This document shows, in pieces, positions 17,401-24,588 of a stretch of 27,236 nucleotides of DNA; positions within the stretch are counted from its first letter, which is position 1, and each line of letters opens with the position of its first letter. Both the position numbers and the translations under genes were made by a program. The stretch lies in the NCBI GenBank assembly GCA_039923495.1, contig JBDTCO010000078.1, positions 1 through 27,236 of the forward strand. Direction: 5' to 3'. A model generated the notes under the pieces. It worked only from the letters and a program-made list of their open reading frames with translations, was not told where the DNA came from and did not search any database. The stretch is from JBDTCO01 sp039923495. GTDB lineage: Bacteria; Myxococcota_A; Polyangia; Palsa-1104.

Positions 17401-18702
17401 GCCGATGGCCACCTGCAGCGGCGGGTGCAGGTCACGCGAGATACCGTCGAGCGCCTCGATGAGCGCGAGCGCGAGCCGGATCGCACGGAGCGGCGCGTCC
17501 TCCGAGTCGCCGCTCAGCCCGACGACGTACGAGAAGCCGCGCTCGTCGACGCGCTCCGCGTTGGCGCCGTGCTTGTAGGCGATGTGCTCGGTGACGCGCA
17601 GGAAGTCGAGCAGGACCTCGCGTGCGCGGCTGTCACCAACGGTGCGGCGCAGCGCCGACATGCCCGCGAGCTCGCCCTCGACGATGACGACGGGCCGCGC
17701 GCTCGACAGCTCCGCCGAGGTCTCGGGCGGTGGCGCCGGCTTCTTCGGGGCAGCGCTCGGGTGCTCGGCCGGGGGGTTGCGCACGCGCGGGACGACGCGC
17801 GCCATGAACGCAGCCATCGCGCCGGACTCGAAGATCTGGCCCTCCTTCGCCGACAGCTCGAAGAAGAACGTGCCCAGCGCCCGGTGCAGATCGCGCGCGG
17901 TCGTGTAGCGGTCGTCGGGGCGCACGGCGAGCGCGCGCATGATGATGTCCTCGAAGCCCGCCGGCACCGTGGGCTCCACGCTGCGCGGTCGCGGGATCTG
18001 ACCGGCCCGGATCGCCGTCAGCGCCTGCTTGCCCTTCATGCCGCCGAAGAGCGTGCGGCTCGTGGCCACCTCCCAGAGCACGATGCCCATCGAGAAGATG
18101 TCGGACCTCGCGTCGACGGGCTCGCCCGCCGCTTGCTCGGGCGACATGTACGCGAACTTGCCTTTGACGACGCCTTCGACCTCCTTCACGTGCCGAGCGC
18201 GCGCGATGCCGAAGTCGACGAGCTTCACCATCCCGTCCCACGACACGAGGATGTTCTGCGGCGAGATATCACGGTGAACGATGCCGAGCGCCTCGCCGTA
18301 CTCGTCGGTGCGACGGTGCGCGTAGTCGAGGCCTTTCGCGATCTGCTGGCCGAGGTACGCGCCGAGCCCGTACGGGATGCGCTGGCCCGCCTCGAGCGAC
18401 GCGTTGAGGAGGCGCAGCAGATCGACGCCCTCGACGTGCTCCATCGTCAGGTAGAACGTGGAGTCGTGCTGGCCGTAGCCGAACGTCTGGACGATGTTCG
18501 GATGGTTGAGGTTGACCGTGACCTTGGCCTCGTCCTCGAACATCTGACGGAACTGCTTCGACTCCGCGAGCTGCGCGTGCACCTTCTTGATGACGAGCAC
18601 CTTCGAGAGTCCGCCCGCCAGCGGCTCCTTGGCGAGGAAGACCTCGGCCATGCCACCCGCGCCCAGTCGACGCACGAGTTCGTATTTGCCGAAGTGGTCC
18701 AC
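14407..18702 (-). CDS. Multidomain Ser/Thr kinase with cyclase-like, AAA and TPR regions
   Basis: A soluble 1431-aa signalling protein. A Hanks-type kinase occupies 7-280: GAGGMAEV loop 15-22, K39, E58, HRD 143-145, N150, DFG 163-165 and SPE 187-189, all key residues kept. A Pro-rich linker (310-335) leads to a class III cyclase-like domain (337-522; VGQTTDVARRLA, EILVGG). There E344 and R388 occupy the expected metal-aspartate positions, so it is probably inactive. The ATPase part (537-840) has Walker A GDAGVGKQ 569-576 and Walker B VVLEDLHWAD 697-706, as in AAA_16/PknK-like proteins. A TPR solenoid fills about 945-1400. The start is GTG 18702. It is the last gene of the FHA/kinase unit, 22 bp after the membrane-protein gene. 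The architecture is typical of myxobacteria; substrate unknown. Confidence 0.94.
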   Translation of the reverse strand: MDHFGKYELVRRLGAGGMAEVFLAKEPLAGGLSKVLVIKKVHAQLAESKQFRQMFEDEAKVTVNLNHPNIVQTFGYGQHDSTFYLTMEHVEGVDLLRLLNASLEAGQRIPYGLGAYLGQQIAKGLDYAHRRTDEYGEALGIVHRDISPQNILVSWDGMVKLVDFGIARARHVKEVEGVVKGKFAYMSPEQAAGEPVDARSDIFSMGIVLWEVATSRTLFGGMKGKQALTAIRAGQIPRPRSVEPTVPAGFEDIIMRALAVRPDDRYTTARDLHRALGTFFFELSAKEGQIFESGAMAAFMARVVPRVRNPPAEHPSAAPKKPAPPPETSAELSSARPVVIVEGELAGMSALRRTVGDSRAREVLLDFLRVTEHIAYKHGANAERVDERGFSYVVGLSGDSEDAPLRAIRLALALIEALDGISRDLHPPLQVAIGVQRGSALVAGLNVSAPRLEYQLVGQTTDVARRLARDAMPSEILVGGGVHRAARDEYRFEELEPIQVVVEGDTDAAASSARARVYRLLGVRPRAERLADVTANRPIVGRRRELDGLRAAYHGAINERRSRNVILVGDAGVGKQSIVEAFRRELPDTTRVIRAVARRSLRETPFSLVAELVREALHVHDDADPREVKRSIETTVEKLLEGDDAREIRQATDAFALLLGVNVKGADEIDPNERRHRLQLSMRLLQRRLAERGPLVVVLEDLHWADGQSYELFVGLVREPIDRAVLCIVTGRPDERTETWALDASVSTLYVSELGPAERRALVENSFADPEDARPLTERILERAGGNPFFIRELLESLTERGVLESDGGKLRWVRREEMVAVPTTVEAVVQGRLERLPPRELELVRRASVLGRIFRADDVAALLEVKSAADVQPELQRLVARGILEPMGTASPEGAVELAFRNLLTKEVAYSGIAPDVRSRLHLAFAKRMAKSQRFRRGADDHRLAEHLVQAGEVAQAGRALIGAALFARDHASNADAFALFTRALTLLPIDAHADRYRVHTEREQILRGWGKRPLQLREVHAMRRAALAAGDTSGEVEALCRLALLYLDVGRHAAAQREVDRALARARETKDATGQSEALRLSASLQLALGRNSAALDLARQALATLDPGPHRARIVSERAALLGRAQALQVVGDIHVLMGRLREAVSTQAEALVIYRRLGTRRFEAQTLSSMGWMLVGLGQYEEALVQYKRSLRLAQELGDRTGIGGKLASIGQAYADLGDLGRAHRYLGKSLELHAALGDQAGLCDARISLSQVLLKEHRYDECIFGLESGLELAVRTRGRYQEIRALIYLAFAHIERGDPPDGALDLARRAVQLAREGEIANGEVYGLCAESVALHRLGRLAEAGASADAAVALIDAGRDVDSPEEIFFHLSVIAAESGATAKAEESLTRAVSEVRKKARRIHDEGWRQRYLASSPAAAILKRAAAR

Positions 18703-18724
18703 GCGTGCCGGGATCAGCCTATCA

Positions 18725-19282
18725 TCACCGCCGGGCGCGATAAGCGAGGCCGAGCTCGAGCAGGCGGATCGCCGTTCCCGTGATGCTCGTCACGTAGCCG
18801 AGCGCGGCCATGGCGATCAGGTCGTGACGGCCGTGCATCGCACAGAGCGGCAGCAGGGAGCTCGTGACGAGATGCACCGCGAGCACGAAGCCGAAGGTCA
18901 CGCCCATCCACGGCGGCGTCACGTGGCCTCGCAGCCTGGTCACCGAGACGAGGCAGAGCCACTGCGCAGCGATGGTGGTGGTCCAGATTATCGACGCGAA
19001 GCGGATGGCACCTGCCACCCCGAGCCCCCCGAAGGTGGCGAAGGCGAGGGGGTGGAGGACGACGCCGACCGCGCCGACGTAGGCCGGCGCGGCGACGCGC
19101 GGTTCGTCGCTGGCGATGACGACGAACGCGGCCGCGCAGAGGAGGTCGACGGCGACGCCCGCGTAGGCCCATCCCACCACGAACGATGGCCCGAGCAACC
19201 AGGGGACGATCGTGCTCGTCGCCGTCACGATGAGCTTCATCCATGCGGTCGCATAGACGAGGGCGAGTCCGCGGGGCTTCAC
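18725..19282 (-). CDS. Small integral membrane protein, unknown function
   Basis: A 185-aa very hydrophobic protein with about five to six predicted transmembrane helices: around residues 14-30, 34-57, 66-85, 88-112, 124-146 and 155-175. It has no catalytic motif or signal peptide. GTG 19282 was chosen because it follows the previous stop by 8 bp; a GGAG lies directly against the start, so Met15 (KLIVTATST) is an alternative. The distribution of hydrophobic blocks resembles the neighbouring 200-aa membrane protein, but no sequence similarity is obvious. The operon context suggests a membrane component of the FHA/kinase module (inference). Confidence 0.75.
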   Translation of the reverse strand: MKPRGLALVYATAWMKLIVTATSTIVPWLLGPSFVVGWAYAGVAVDLLCAAAFVVIASDEPRVAAPAYVGAVGVVLHPLAFATFGGLGVAGAIRFASIIWTTTIAAQWLCLVSVTRLRGHVTPPWMGVTFGFVLAVHLVTSSLLPLCAMHGRHDLIAMAALGYVTSITGTAIRLLELGLAYRARR

Positions 19283-19290
19283 TCCGGATG

Positions 19291-19893
19291 CTACGGCTTG
19301 TGGGCCGGAGCCTTCCCGAAGCGGCGCAGCGCACCGGCGGCCATGGCCTGGAGCAGCGGCAGCGCGAGCGCGATGAAGAGCGCGATCGCGCTCTTCAGGT
19401 CGATGCGGTGCAGATCGATCGGCTCACCCGAGGAGAGAAAGGCGCGCGCACCATAGAGACCGGCCCGCACCGCGACGGCGAAGAAGAAGAGCGCGGACAG
19501 CGAGGTCGAGAGCCGGGTCTCGAGCTCCGCCGCGAGCGCGCCCAGCGTGACCCAGGTGCCGACGAGCGCCGCGACCCGCAGACCCTCGATCAGGTACCTG
19601 ACGGGCATGTTCGACAGGTGCGACGGCGCCACGAGGATCACGAGATCGAACAGGACCTCGGTGGCCATCGTCGCGGCGGTGAGCTGGGCGTACAGCGACG
19701 AGCGCCGCTCCTCGCGACCGAGCAGCAAGAAGCCCGCGAGCGCGAGGAGCGTCACGCCAACGGGAAGCGCGGAGAGCAGGTTGCCGAGCGCGTGCTCGGC
19801 GAGCAGCGGGGAGACGTAGAACGAGAGGGGGACGAGGAGCAGCCGGAGCCAGAACGCGACGCAGAGGAGCGCCAGCGCGCCGCGCGTGCTCAC
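19291..19893 (-). CDS. Integral membrane protein, unknown function
   Basis: A 200-aa protein with about five hydrophobic segments: roughly 5-27, 35-58, 70-90, 100-125, 128-150 and 168-188. A basic C-terminal tail (RRFGKAPAHKP) suggests a cytoplasmic end. GTG 19893 overlaps the lipoprotein stop as GTGA; the longer open frame runs through that gene and is rejected. No family recognised. Short charged loops such as GREERRSS (59-66) separate the helices. Translational coupling with the lipoprotein suggests the two act together at the envelope. Confidence 0.78.
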   Translation of the reverse strand: MSTRGALALLCVAFWLRLLLVPLSFYVSPLLAEHALGNLLSALPVGVTLLALAGFLLLGREERRSSLYAQLTAATMATEVLFDLVILVAPSHLSNMPVRYLIEGLRVAALVGTWVTLGALAAELETRLSTSLSALFFFAVAVRAGLYGARAFLSSGEPIDLHRIDLKSAIALFIALALPLLQAMAAGALRRFGKAPAHKP

Positions 19894-20513
19894 GGCGAGA
19901 CCTTGATGTTGTCGAAGTGGAGCTCGACCTCCCAGTCGTTGATGCCGAGGTATGCGTGGTCGGGACCGACGAGCGGCTTCGGATCGTCGAACGTGAGAAA
20001 CGGCTTGCCATCGATCTGCCAGTCGATGTGCCCGCCGCGCCGCTCGATGCGGAAGTGGTAGTGGCGGTTGGGCTCCACCCTGATGTCGGTGCGCGTCTTG
20101 CGGTCGTCGCCGTGCTCGTTCATGCGCGCGATGGCCGACGTGGAGTTGTGCCAGCCGCCGAAGATGAACACGTAGCTGGTCGCGGTGTACGACAGCGTCT
20201 GCGCGAACGACTTGCCGTCGCCCCAGAGCTCGATCTTGATGTCGCCCACGGGATCGGTGGACCACGCGTCGAACTCGATGACGCCGTCGCGCGGGATCGG
20301 CGAGGTCAGCCACAGCGGGTGGTTGTGCGCGTGATCGACGACGAGCGCCCCGTCCACGATGCGGTAGTTCGCGCCGGTGTTCTTCCAGGCGGCGCCGAGG
20401 GTCGGGCTGCTGAAGTCATCGAAGAACGCCTTGCCCTCGGGCTGGTGCTCGATGCTGCAGCCAGCGAGGCTGAAGAGGCAGACGGCGGCGAGGGTGCGCA
20501 TGCCCGCGTTCAT
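19890..20513 (-). CDS. Lipoprotein with concanavalin/LamG-like beta-sandwich
   Basis: A 207-aa exported lipoprotein with signal peptide RTLAAVCLFSLAGC and modified Cys19. The mature part follows a lectin-like jellyroll pattern: FFDDFSSPTLGAAWKN (30-45), YRIVDGALVVDHAHNHPLWL (50-69), a central strand block (IEFDAWSTDPVGDIKIELWG), YHFRIERRGGHIDWQIDGKPF (152-172) and a closing HFDNIKV (199-205). This resembles DUF1961/DUF1080 and other concanavalin-like glycan-binding domains. It could bind a carbohydrate or cell-wall ligand; no catalytic residues are evident. ATG 20513 overlaps the kinase stop (ATGA); Met5 is an alternative start. Its place between a kinase and membrane proteins suggests an envelope-facing sensing role (inference). 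Confidence 0.82.
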   Translation of the reverse strand: MNAGMRTLAAVCLFSLAGCSIEHQPEGKAFFDDFSSPTLGAAWKNTGANYRIVDGALVVDHAHNHPLWLTSPIPRDGVIEFDAWSTDPVGDIKIELWGDGKSFAQTLSYTATSYVFIFGGWHNSTSAIARMNEHGDDRKTRTDIRVEPNRHYHFRIERRGGHIDWQIDGKPFLTFDDPKPLVGPDHAYLGINDWEVELHFDNIKVSP

Positions 20514-21811
20514 AGCACGAGGCCGAGGGCCCGGGCTGCGGCGTCCGCGGCGGTGGGACGCTGCGCCGGATCGCGGGCGAGCAGCGCGGTCAGCAGCGCT
20601 TGCAACGCGGGTGCTCGCGCGCCCAGCGCCGTCGCAACCGGCCCGGGCAGCGTGGCGTCGTGCGAGAGGTCGCCACGCAGCAGCGCGGCGCGATCACCCA
20701 CCGCCGCACCGAGCGCGTCATGGCCCCCGAGTAGCTCGATCGCGACGACGCCCGCCGCATACACGTCCGCGGCGGGGGCCAGCGTGCCGAGCCGCTGCTC
20801 GGGCGCCATGTAGACGAGCGTGCCCCGCGTCGCGCGCTGCTCGATGGCTGGCGCGGTGTCATCGCTGAGCCGCGCGACGCCGAAGTCGCAGAGCACGAGG
20901 TCGTCATCGAGGATCGTCTCGGCCGTCTGACGGAGCAGCAGGTTGGCGGGCTTCACGTCGCCGTGCACGATGCCGATCGCATGCGCCGCGGCGAGGACGT
21001 CGACGAGCTGCGCGAGCGCGCGCAACGCGTCGGCCAACCGGAGCGGCCCCGCGATGAGGCGCTCCCTGAGCGAGCCGCCCTGGCACAGCTCCATCGAGAT
21101 GAGCTGGCGCTCCTCGTCGAGGTCGAAGATGGCGGCCGCGCCCGGGTGTCGCAGCGTCGCCGAGATACGCGCCTCCTGCCACGCCCGCAGCCGGGCTGCC
21201 GTCGTCCCACCCGCACCGCGCGCGCTCGGATGCAGGATCTTGAGCGCGACCTCGCGCTGCACCATCGAGTCCTCCGCGCGATAGACCGTGCCGGATGCGC
21301 CGCGGCCGAGCTCACCGAGCAGCTTGTAGCGACGACCGAGCGCGGCTGGCGCGACGTCGGGGAGCGTCCCTGCCTGCCGCGCCGGTCGCAGCCGCTCGAC
21401 AGCGGAGCGTGCTCGCGCCTGATCGACGTCGTACGCGAGCAGCCGCTCCCACGTTGCGCGCGCGCGCTCCAGCTCACCCGCGCGCTCGGCCTGCTCGGCG
21501 AGCAGCAGCAGCGCGCGCTCGCGCTGGGCCGGCGCGCGCGTGAGCTGCTCGAGGAACGGCCGCGCGGTCGCGTGCTCGAGGCGTCCACACAGAAGCTCCG
21601 CGAGGTGCAGCATGCGCGCGGGATCGGCGATGCCACGCGCGACGACGACGTTGCGCAGCGCCTCGATGGCGGCCTGCTCCTGACCGCGTGACACGAAATC
21701 GTCGATATCGTGGTCGAGCTCCTCGTCGGTCGGCGCGCGCACGATGCGCTCGTCGTTGGACGTGGCTGGCTCCGGCGTCGGCCTCTTGCGTAGCCAGTCG
21801 AGCCAGCTCAT
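20510..21811 (-). CDS. Ser/Thr protein kinase with N-terminal TPR-like region
   Basis: A 433-aa Hanks-type kinase with a helical repeat-like N-terminus (30-142, alternating Ala/Leu helices). The kinase domain is 161-432: GRGASGTVY 169-177, K191, E213, catalytic loop HGDVKPAN 283-290 (D285, N290), DFG 309-311 and MAPEQ 335-339. It has HGD in place of HRD, while all residues needed for catalysis are present. It has no transmembrane helix or extracellular domain. The start ATG 21811 overlaps the FHA gene stop (ATGA); an upstream in-frame ATG at 21841 would lie inside that gene. FHA-kinase pairing implies the FHA protein reads phosphothreonine made by this or the neighbouring large kinase. Confidence 0.92.
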   Translation of the reverse strand: MSWLDWLRKRPTPEPATSNDERIVRAPTDEELDHDIDDFVSRGQEQAAIEALRNVVVARGIADPARMLHLAELLCGRLEHATARPFLEQLTRAPAQRERALLLLAEQAERAGELERARATWERLLAYDVDQARARSAVERLRPARQAGTLPDVAPAALGRRYKLLGELGRGASGTVYRAEDSMVQREVALKILHPSARGAGGTTAARLRAWQEARISATLRHPGAAAIFDLDEERQLISMELCQGGSLRERLIAGPLRLADALRALAQLVDVLAAAHAIGIVHGDVKPANLLLRQTAETILDDDLVLCDFGVARLSDDTAPAIEQRATRGTLVYMAPEQRLGTLAPAADVYAAGVVAIELLGGHDALGAAVGDRAALLRGDLSHDATLPGPVATALGARAPALQALLTALLARDPAQRPTAADAAARALGLVL

Positions 21812-23013
21812 CGCACGACCTGCCACGTCTGGCCGGCACACTCGAGCACGTCGCCGGCGAGCGGCTCGACCTCGTGCGTGACGTGGATGCCATTGAGCCG
21901 CAACGGTGCAGAGACGGTCCCGACGCGCGAGCGTTCGTGCTCGAAGCGCACGCGCAGCGAGCCCTCTGCGAGCTTCGCCGTGACGATCATCGAGCCGCCC
22001 GCGCTCACGTACAGCATCGTCCCGCGATCGAGCCCGCGCTCGATCGTGAGCGTCGCGCGATCGCCGGACACGCGCACGCTGAGGGTGCAGAGCTCGCCGA
22101 TGCCGAGCGCGCTGTCGTCGGAGAGGAGCATGCGACCGACGGGCAGGCCGTCGAGCGTGGTGCCGTTCTTCGAGCCCAGGTCCGTGACGTACCAGCCGTC
22201 CTCGGCGTGCTCGAGGCGCGCGTGACGCCGCGAGACGCCGGCGTCGCGGAGCGGCAGCGCGCAGCCGAGCTCGCGTCCGAGCTCGACGGGCGCGATGGCA
22301 GCGACGACGATGCAGGTGTTCGTGCGCAGCCGCAGCGTTCCTGGAGGCAGGCGTCGCGCGGCGAGCTCGTCGATGTCGCGCTGCAACGCCGCGCGTCCCT
22401 GCGGATCGACGGCGAGGAGCGCCTGCTCGAGCGACGCGAGCGCGCCGCCGGCGTCACCGGCACGGAGCCGCATGCGGTGATCTTCCAGTGCCTCGCCGAC
22501 CGCGACCGCGCGACGGCGGCGGCTGGCCTCTCCATCGAGCAACTGCTCGAGAAGCTCGACGTCGCCCGCCGCCTGGTAGGCGTCGGCGGCAGCCTCGCTG
22601 GCACCGAGCAGCTCGTGGCACTGCCCGGCGCCCGCGGCATCGCCCGCGGACGCGAACAGCGCCGCGGCCTGTGACAGCAGCGCGCGATCACCGTCGGTGA
22701 CGAGGCCTCGCACGCGCACGAACGCGAGCATCGCAGTGGCCACGCGACGACGCACCGCGATCGCGGCTGGATCGTCGCCCTCGGCCCAGCGCACGGCCTC
22801 GCGCAGCCCTTCGATGCGCTGCAAAGGCGTGCGAGCCCGCTCGGATGCGAGCAGGTGCATCTGCGCCACCTTCGCGCGATCACCGGCGTTCGCGTAGAGC
22901 CGCGCGGCCTCGACGTAATCACCGCCGGCCTCGGCCTCGAGCGCGCGCACGAGATCGGCCGAGCCGAAGAGCCTGCTCAGGAAGCCGCCCGGTGCGTTCC
23001 TGCCGGTCGTCAC
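21808..23013 (-). CDS. FHA-domain protein with helical repeats
   Basis: A 401-aa protein. Residues 15-220 are alpha-helical TPR-like repeats (GGDYVEAARLYANAGDRAKV and similar). The FHA domain (about 228-315) has the phosphothreonine-binding residues: LGRELGC, SRRHARLEH (S261, R262, H264) and DLGSKNGTTLDG with N283. A further C-terminal part (320-401) has LRVRFEHERSRVG...LNGIHVTHEVEPLAGDVLEC, which looks like a degenerate second beta-sandwich. GTG 23013 starts the gene, with GAGG nearly touching it. First gene of the minus-strand signalling unit, 78 bp from the divergent plus-strand unit. Likely an adaptor recognising phosphorylated partners in the cytoplasm. Confidence 0.9.
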   Translation of the reverse strand: MTTGRNAPGGFLSRLFGSADLVRALEAEAGGDYVEAARLYANAGDRAKVAQMHLLASERARTPLQRIEGLREAVRWAEGDDPAAIAVRRRVATAMLAFVRVRGLVTDGDRALLSQAAALFASAGDAAGAGQCHELLGASEAAADAYQAAGDVELLEQLLDGEASRRRRAVAVGEALEDHRMRLRAGDAGGALASLEQALLAVDPQGRAALQRDIDELAARRLPPGTLRLRTNTCIVVAAIAPVELGRELGCALPLRDAGVSRRHARLEHAEDGWYVTDLGSKNGTTLDGLPVGRMLLSDDSALGIGELCTLSVRVSGDRATLTIERGLDRGTMLYVSAGGSMIVTAKLAEGSLRVRFEHERSRVGTVSAPLRLNGIHVTHEVEPLAGDVLECAGQTWQVVR

Positions 23014-23091
23014 CTCGGCACGTCGCGGAGTTGGTCTTGCAGTCGTTTACGCGACATCGGTTCGTGCCGTATCCTAGCGCGGCTACCCGCC
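23014..23091. promoter_or_regulatory. Divergent control region between FHA/kinase unit and MoxR unit
   Basis: 78 bp separating two back-to-back multigene units. For the plus strand TTTACG (23046-23051) and TATCCT (23070-23075), spaced by 18 bp, are a weak promoter candidate. Nothing convincing was found for the minus strand. The small size means the two units probably share regulation. Confidence 0.4.
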
Positions 23092-24588
23092 ATGCTGGAT
23101 CCCGTTGCGCTGCACCAGACCCGCTTCAACGTCCCGGGGGTGCTCCCCGACGGCCGGGGCGTGTTGCTCGGCAAGCAAGGCGCGCTGCTGTTTCCGTCGG
23201 TGGACGCGCTCGTCGGCTTCTTTCGGATCTTCGGCGAGGAGGCCTCGCTCGACGAGATCCTGCCGAAGCTGCGCATCGAGGAGGTCCGTGGTCAGGCCGG
23301 CGCGCGGCAGTTCCTCGTGCTCTTCCACGCCGCATCGAGCTACCTCACCGACCGCGCGTCGCGCATCGCGGTCCTCCTCGGCGGCCTCGGCTACACCGGC
23401 TCGGGCAAGCACTTCGTGCGCTACCGGGACGCGCGCTCGCCGCTCGGCTACGACGCGCGCGCGCTGTCGTCGGATCTCGGCGACTTCCTGCTCTACGACG
23501 AGCGCTTCACGCTCGCGCTGAGTCGCGTGCGCGAGGTGCCGTTCGCGCAGCTCGTGCTGAGGCTCTCTCCGCGCGCGCTGCCCGGACATCGCGATCCCGA
23601 GCTCGACCGCGGGCGGCTGTGGTTGCTCGCGCGTGAAGGGCTCGCTCGACCGCTGCTCTCGTACCTGTGGCGCAACCACGTCGCCGCATTCGCCGGCACG
23701 CTCGAGCCGACCGCGGGTGGCGCGGCGTTCGTCGGGCGGCCCCGCTGGCTGCTCGTGCGCGTCGACTCGCTGCCCGATCGCATCCTCCAGCTCGCGACGG
23801 ACCTTCCTGGCGTCGAGGTCTACCAGCAGGTCGGCGAGCGCGCGCTCGTGCAGGTCGGCTGGCGTCACCCGATCCGCCTGGAGGCGTGTGCTTCGATCTT
23901 CGAGGCAGATCGCCTCTACGTGTTCTCGGGCACACGCGACGCGGCGGAGGTCTTCGATCAACCCGCGCTCGTGCCGGTGCAGGGCCTCGTCGAGCGCGGC
24001 TTCCAGCTCGATGAGCGCGCGCCGCCCGTCGCGCAGTCGCGGGCCGCGCTCGAGCAGATCTCGGTCCCGCTGCGGCTCTCACCGTCGGAGGTGGGCGCGA
24101 AGGTGACCGCGGTGCTCGTGCCGTGGGCGCGCGTCGCCTGGCTGCGCAAGCTCGTGTACGCGGCGCCGCAGCGCCTCCTTTCATCCGCGAAGGTGATGGC
24201 GCTCACCGAGGGGCTGCTCGTCGTTGCCGAGGACGGGCTCGCCGCGGTGCCCATCGGCCAGCCGTTCTGGCGCGCTGCACCAGGCGTGCTGCTGCCTGTC
24301 GGTCATCGCATCGAGCCGGCGGTGAGCGAGGCGGTGCTGAGCGAGCACCTCGGCGCCAGCGCGAGTCGCCTCGTGCTGTTCCCGCTGCCGGTCGGTCGCG
24401 CGCCCGTCGGCATCGACGCCACGAGCATGGTGCCGCTCGGTCGCACGGCGCTCGAGGCGATCGAGGTCCCGACGGAGTCCGCGTCGCGTCTGCTCGGCGT
24501 CGCGGACAGGGTCGAGCCCGTCCTCGTGCAGCATGGCAAGCCCGGGCTGTTCCCGCTGTGGGGGTTCCGCTCCGACGAGGGCGAGTAG
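23092..24588 (+). CDS. 498-aa protein, candidate bpX component of a MoxR ternary system
   Basis: A 498-aa protein with no signal peptide or clear transmembrane span. Residues 10-45 (VLPDGRGVLLGKQGALLFPSV) and 70-105 look beta-rich. Residues 150-300 alternate strands and short helices (LLVRVDSLPDRILQLATDLPG, VEVYQQVGERALVQVGWRHP). The C-terminal third (345-490) is a second beta-rich unit (LPVGHRIEPAVS, SRLVLFPLPVGRAPVGID). No catalytic motif recognised. Two-part layout, position just before a helical protein and a RavA-like MoxR ATPase, and myxobacterial context resemble the bpX0/bpX1 proteins of MoxR-vWA-beta-propeller systems (Kaur et al. 2020). This assignment is from memory of the family layout, not from an alignment. 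The frame is open upstream, but ATG 23092 starts the recognisable protein and clears the FHA gene. Confidence 0.78.
   Translation: MLDPVALHQTRFNVPGVLPDGRGVLLGKQGALLFPSVDALVGFFRIFGEEASLDEILPKLRIEEVRGQAGARQFLVLFHAASSYLTDRASRIAVLLGGLGYTGSGKHFVRYRDARSPLGYDARALSSDLGDFLLYDERFTLALSRVREVPFAQLVLRLSPRALPGHRDPELDRGRLWLLAREGLARPLLSYLWRNHVAAFAGTLEPTAGGAAFVGRPRWLLVRVDSLPDRILQLATDLPGVEVYQQVGERALVQVGWRHPIRLEACASIFEADRLYVFSGTRDAAEVFDQPALVPVQGLVERGFQLDERAPPVAQSRAALEQISVPLRLSPSEVGAKVTAVLVPWARVAWLRKLVYAAPQRLLSSAKVMALTEGLLVVAEDGLAAVPIGQPFWRAAPGVLLPVGHRIEPAVSEAVLSEHLGASASRLVLFPLPVGRAPVGIDATSMVPLGRTALEAIEVPTESASRLLGVADRVEPVLVQHGKPGLFPLWGFRSDEGE

Noticed and set aside
15787..18783. 998-aa open frame antisense to the large kinase
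   Set aside because: Same GC-driven antisense effect; no recognisable motif, while the opposite strand encodes intact kinase and AAA motifs.
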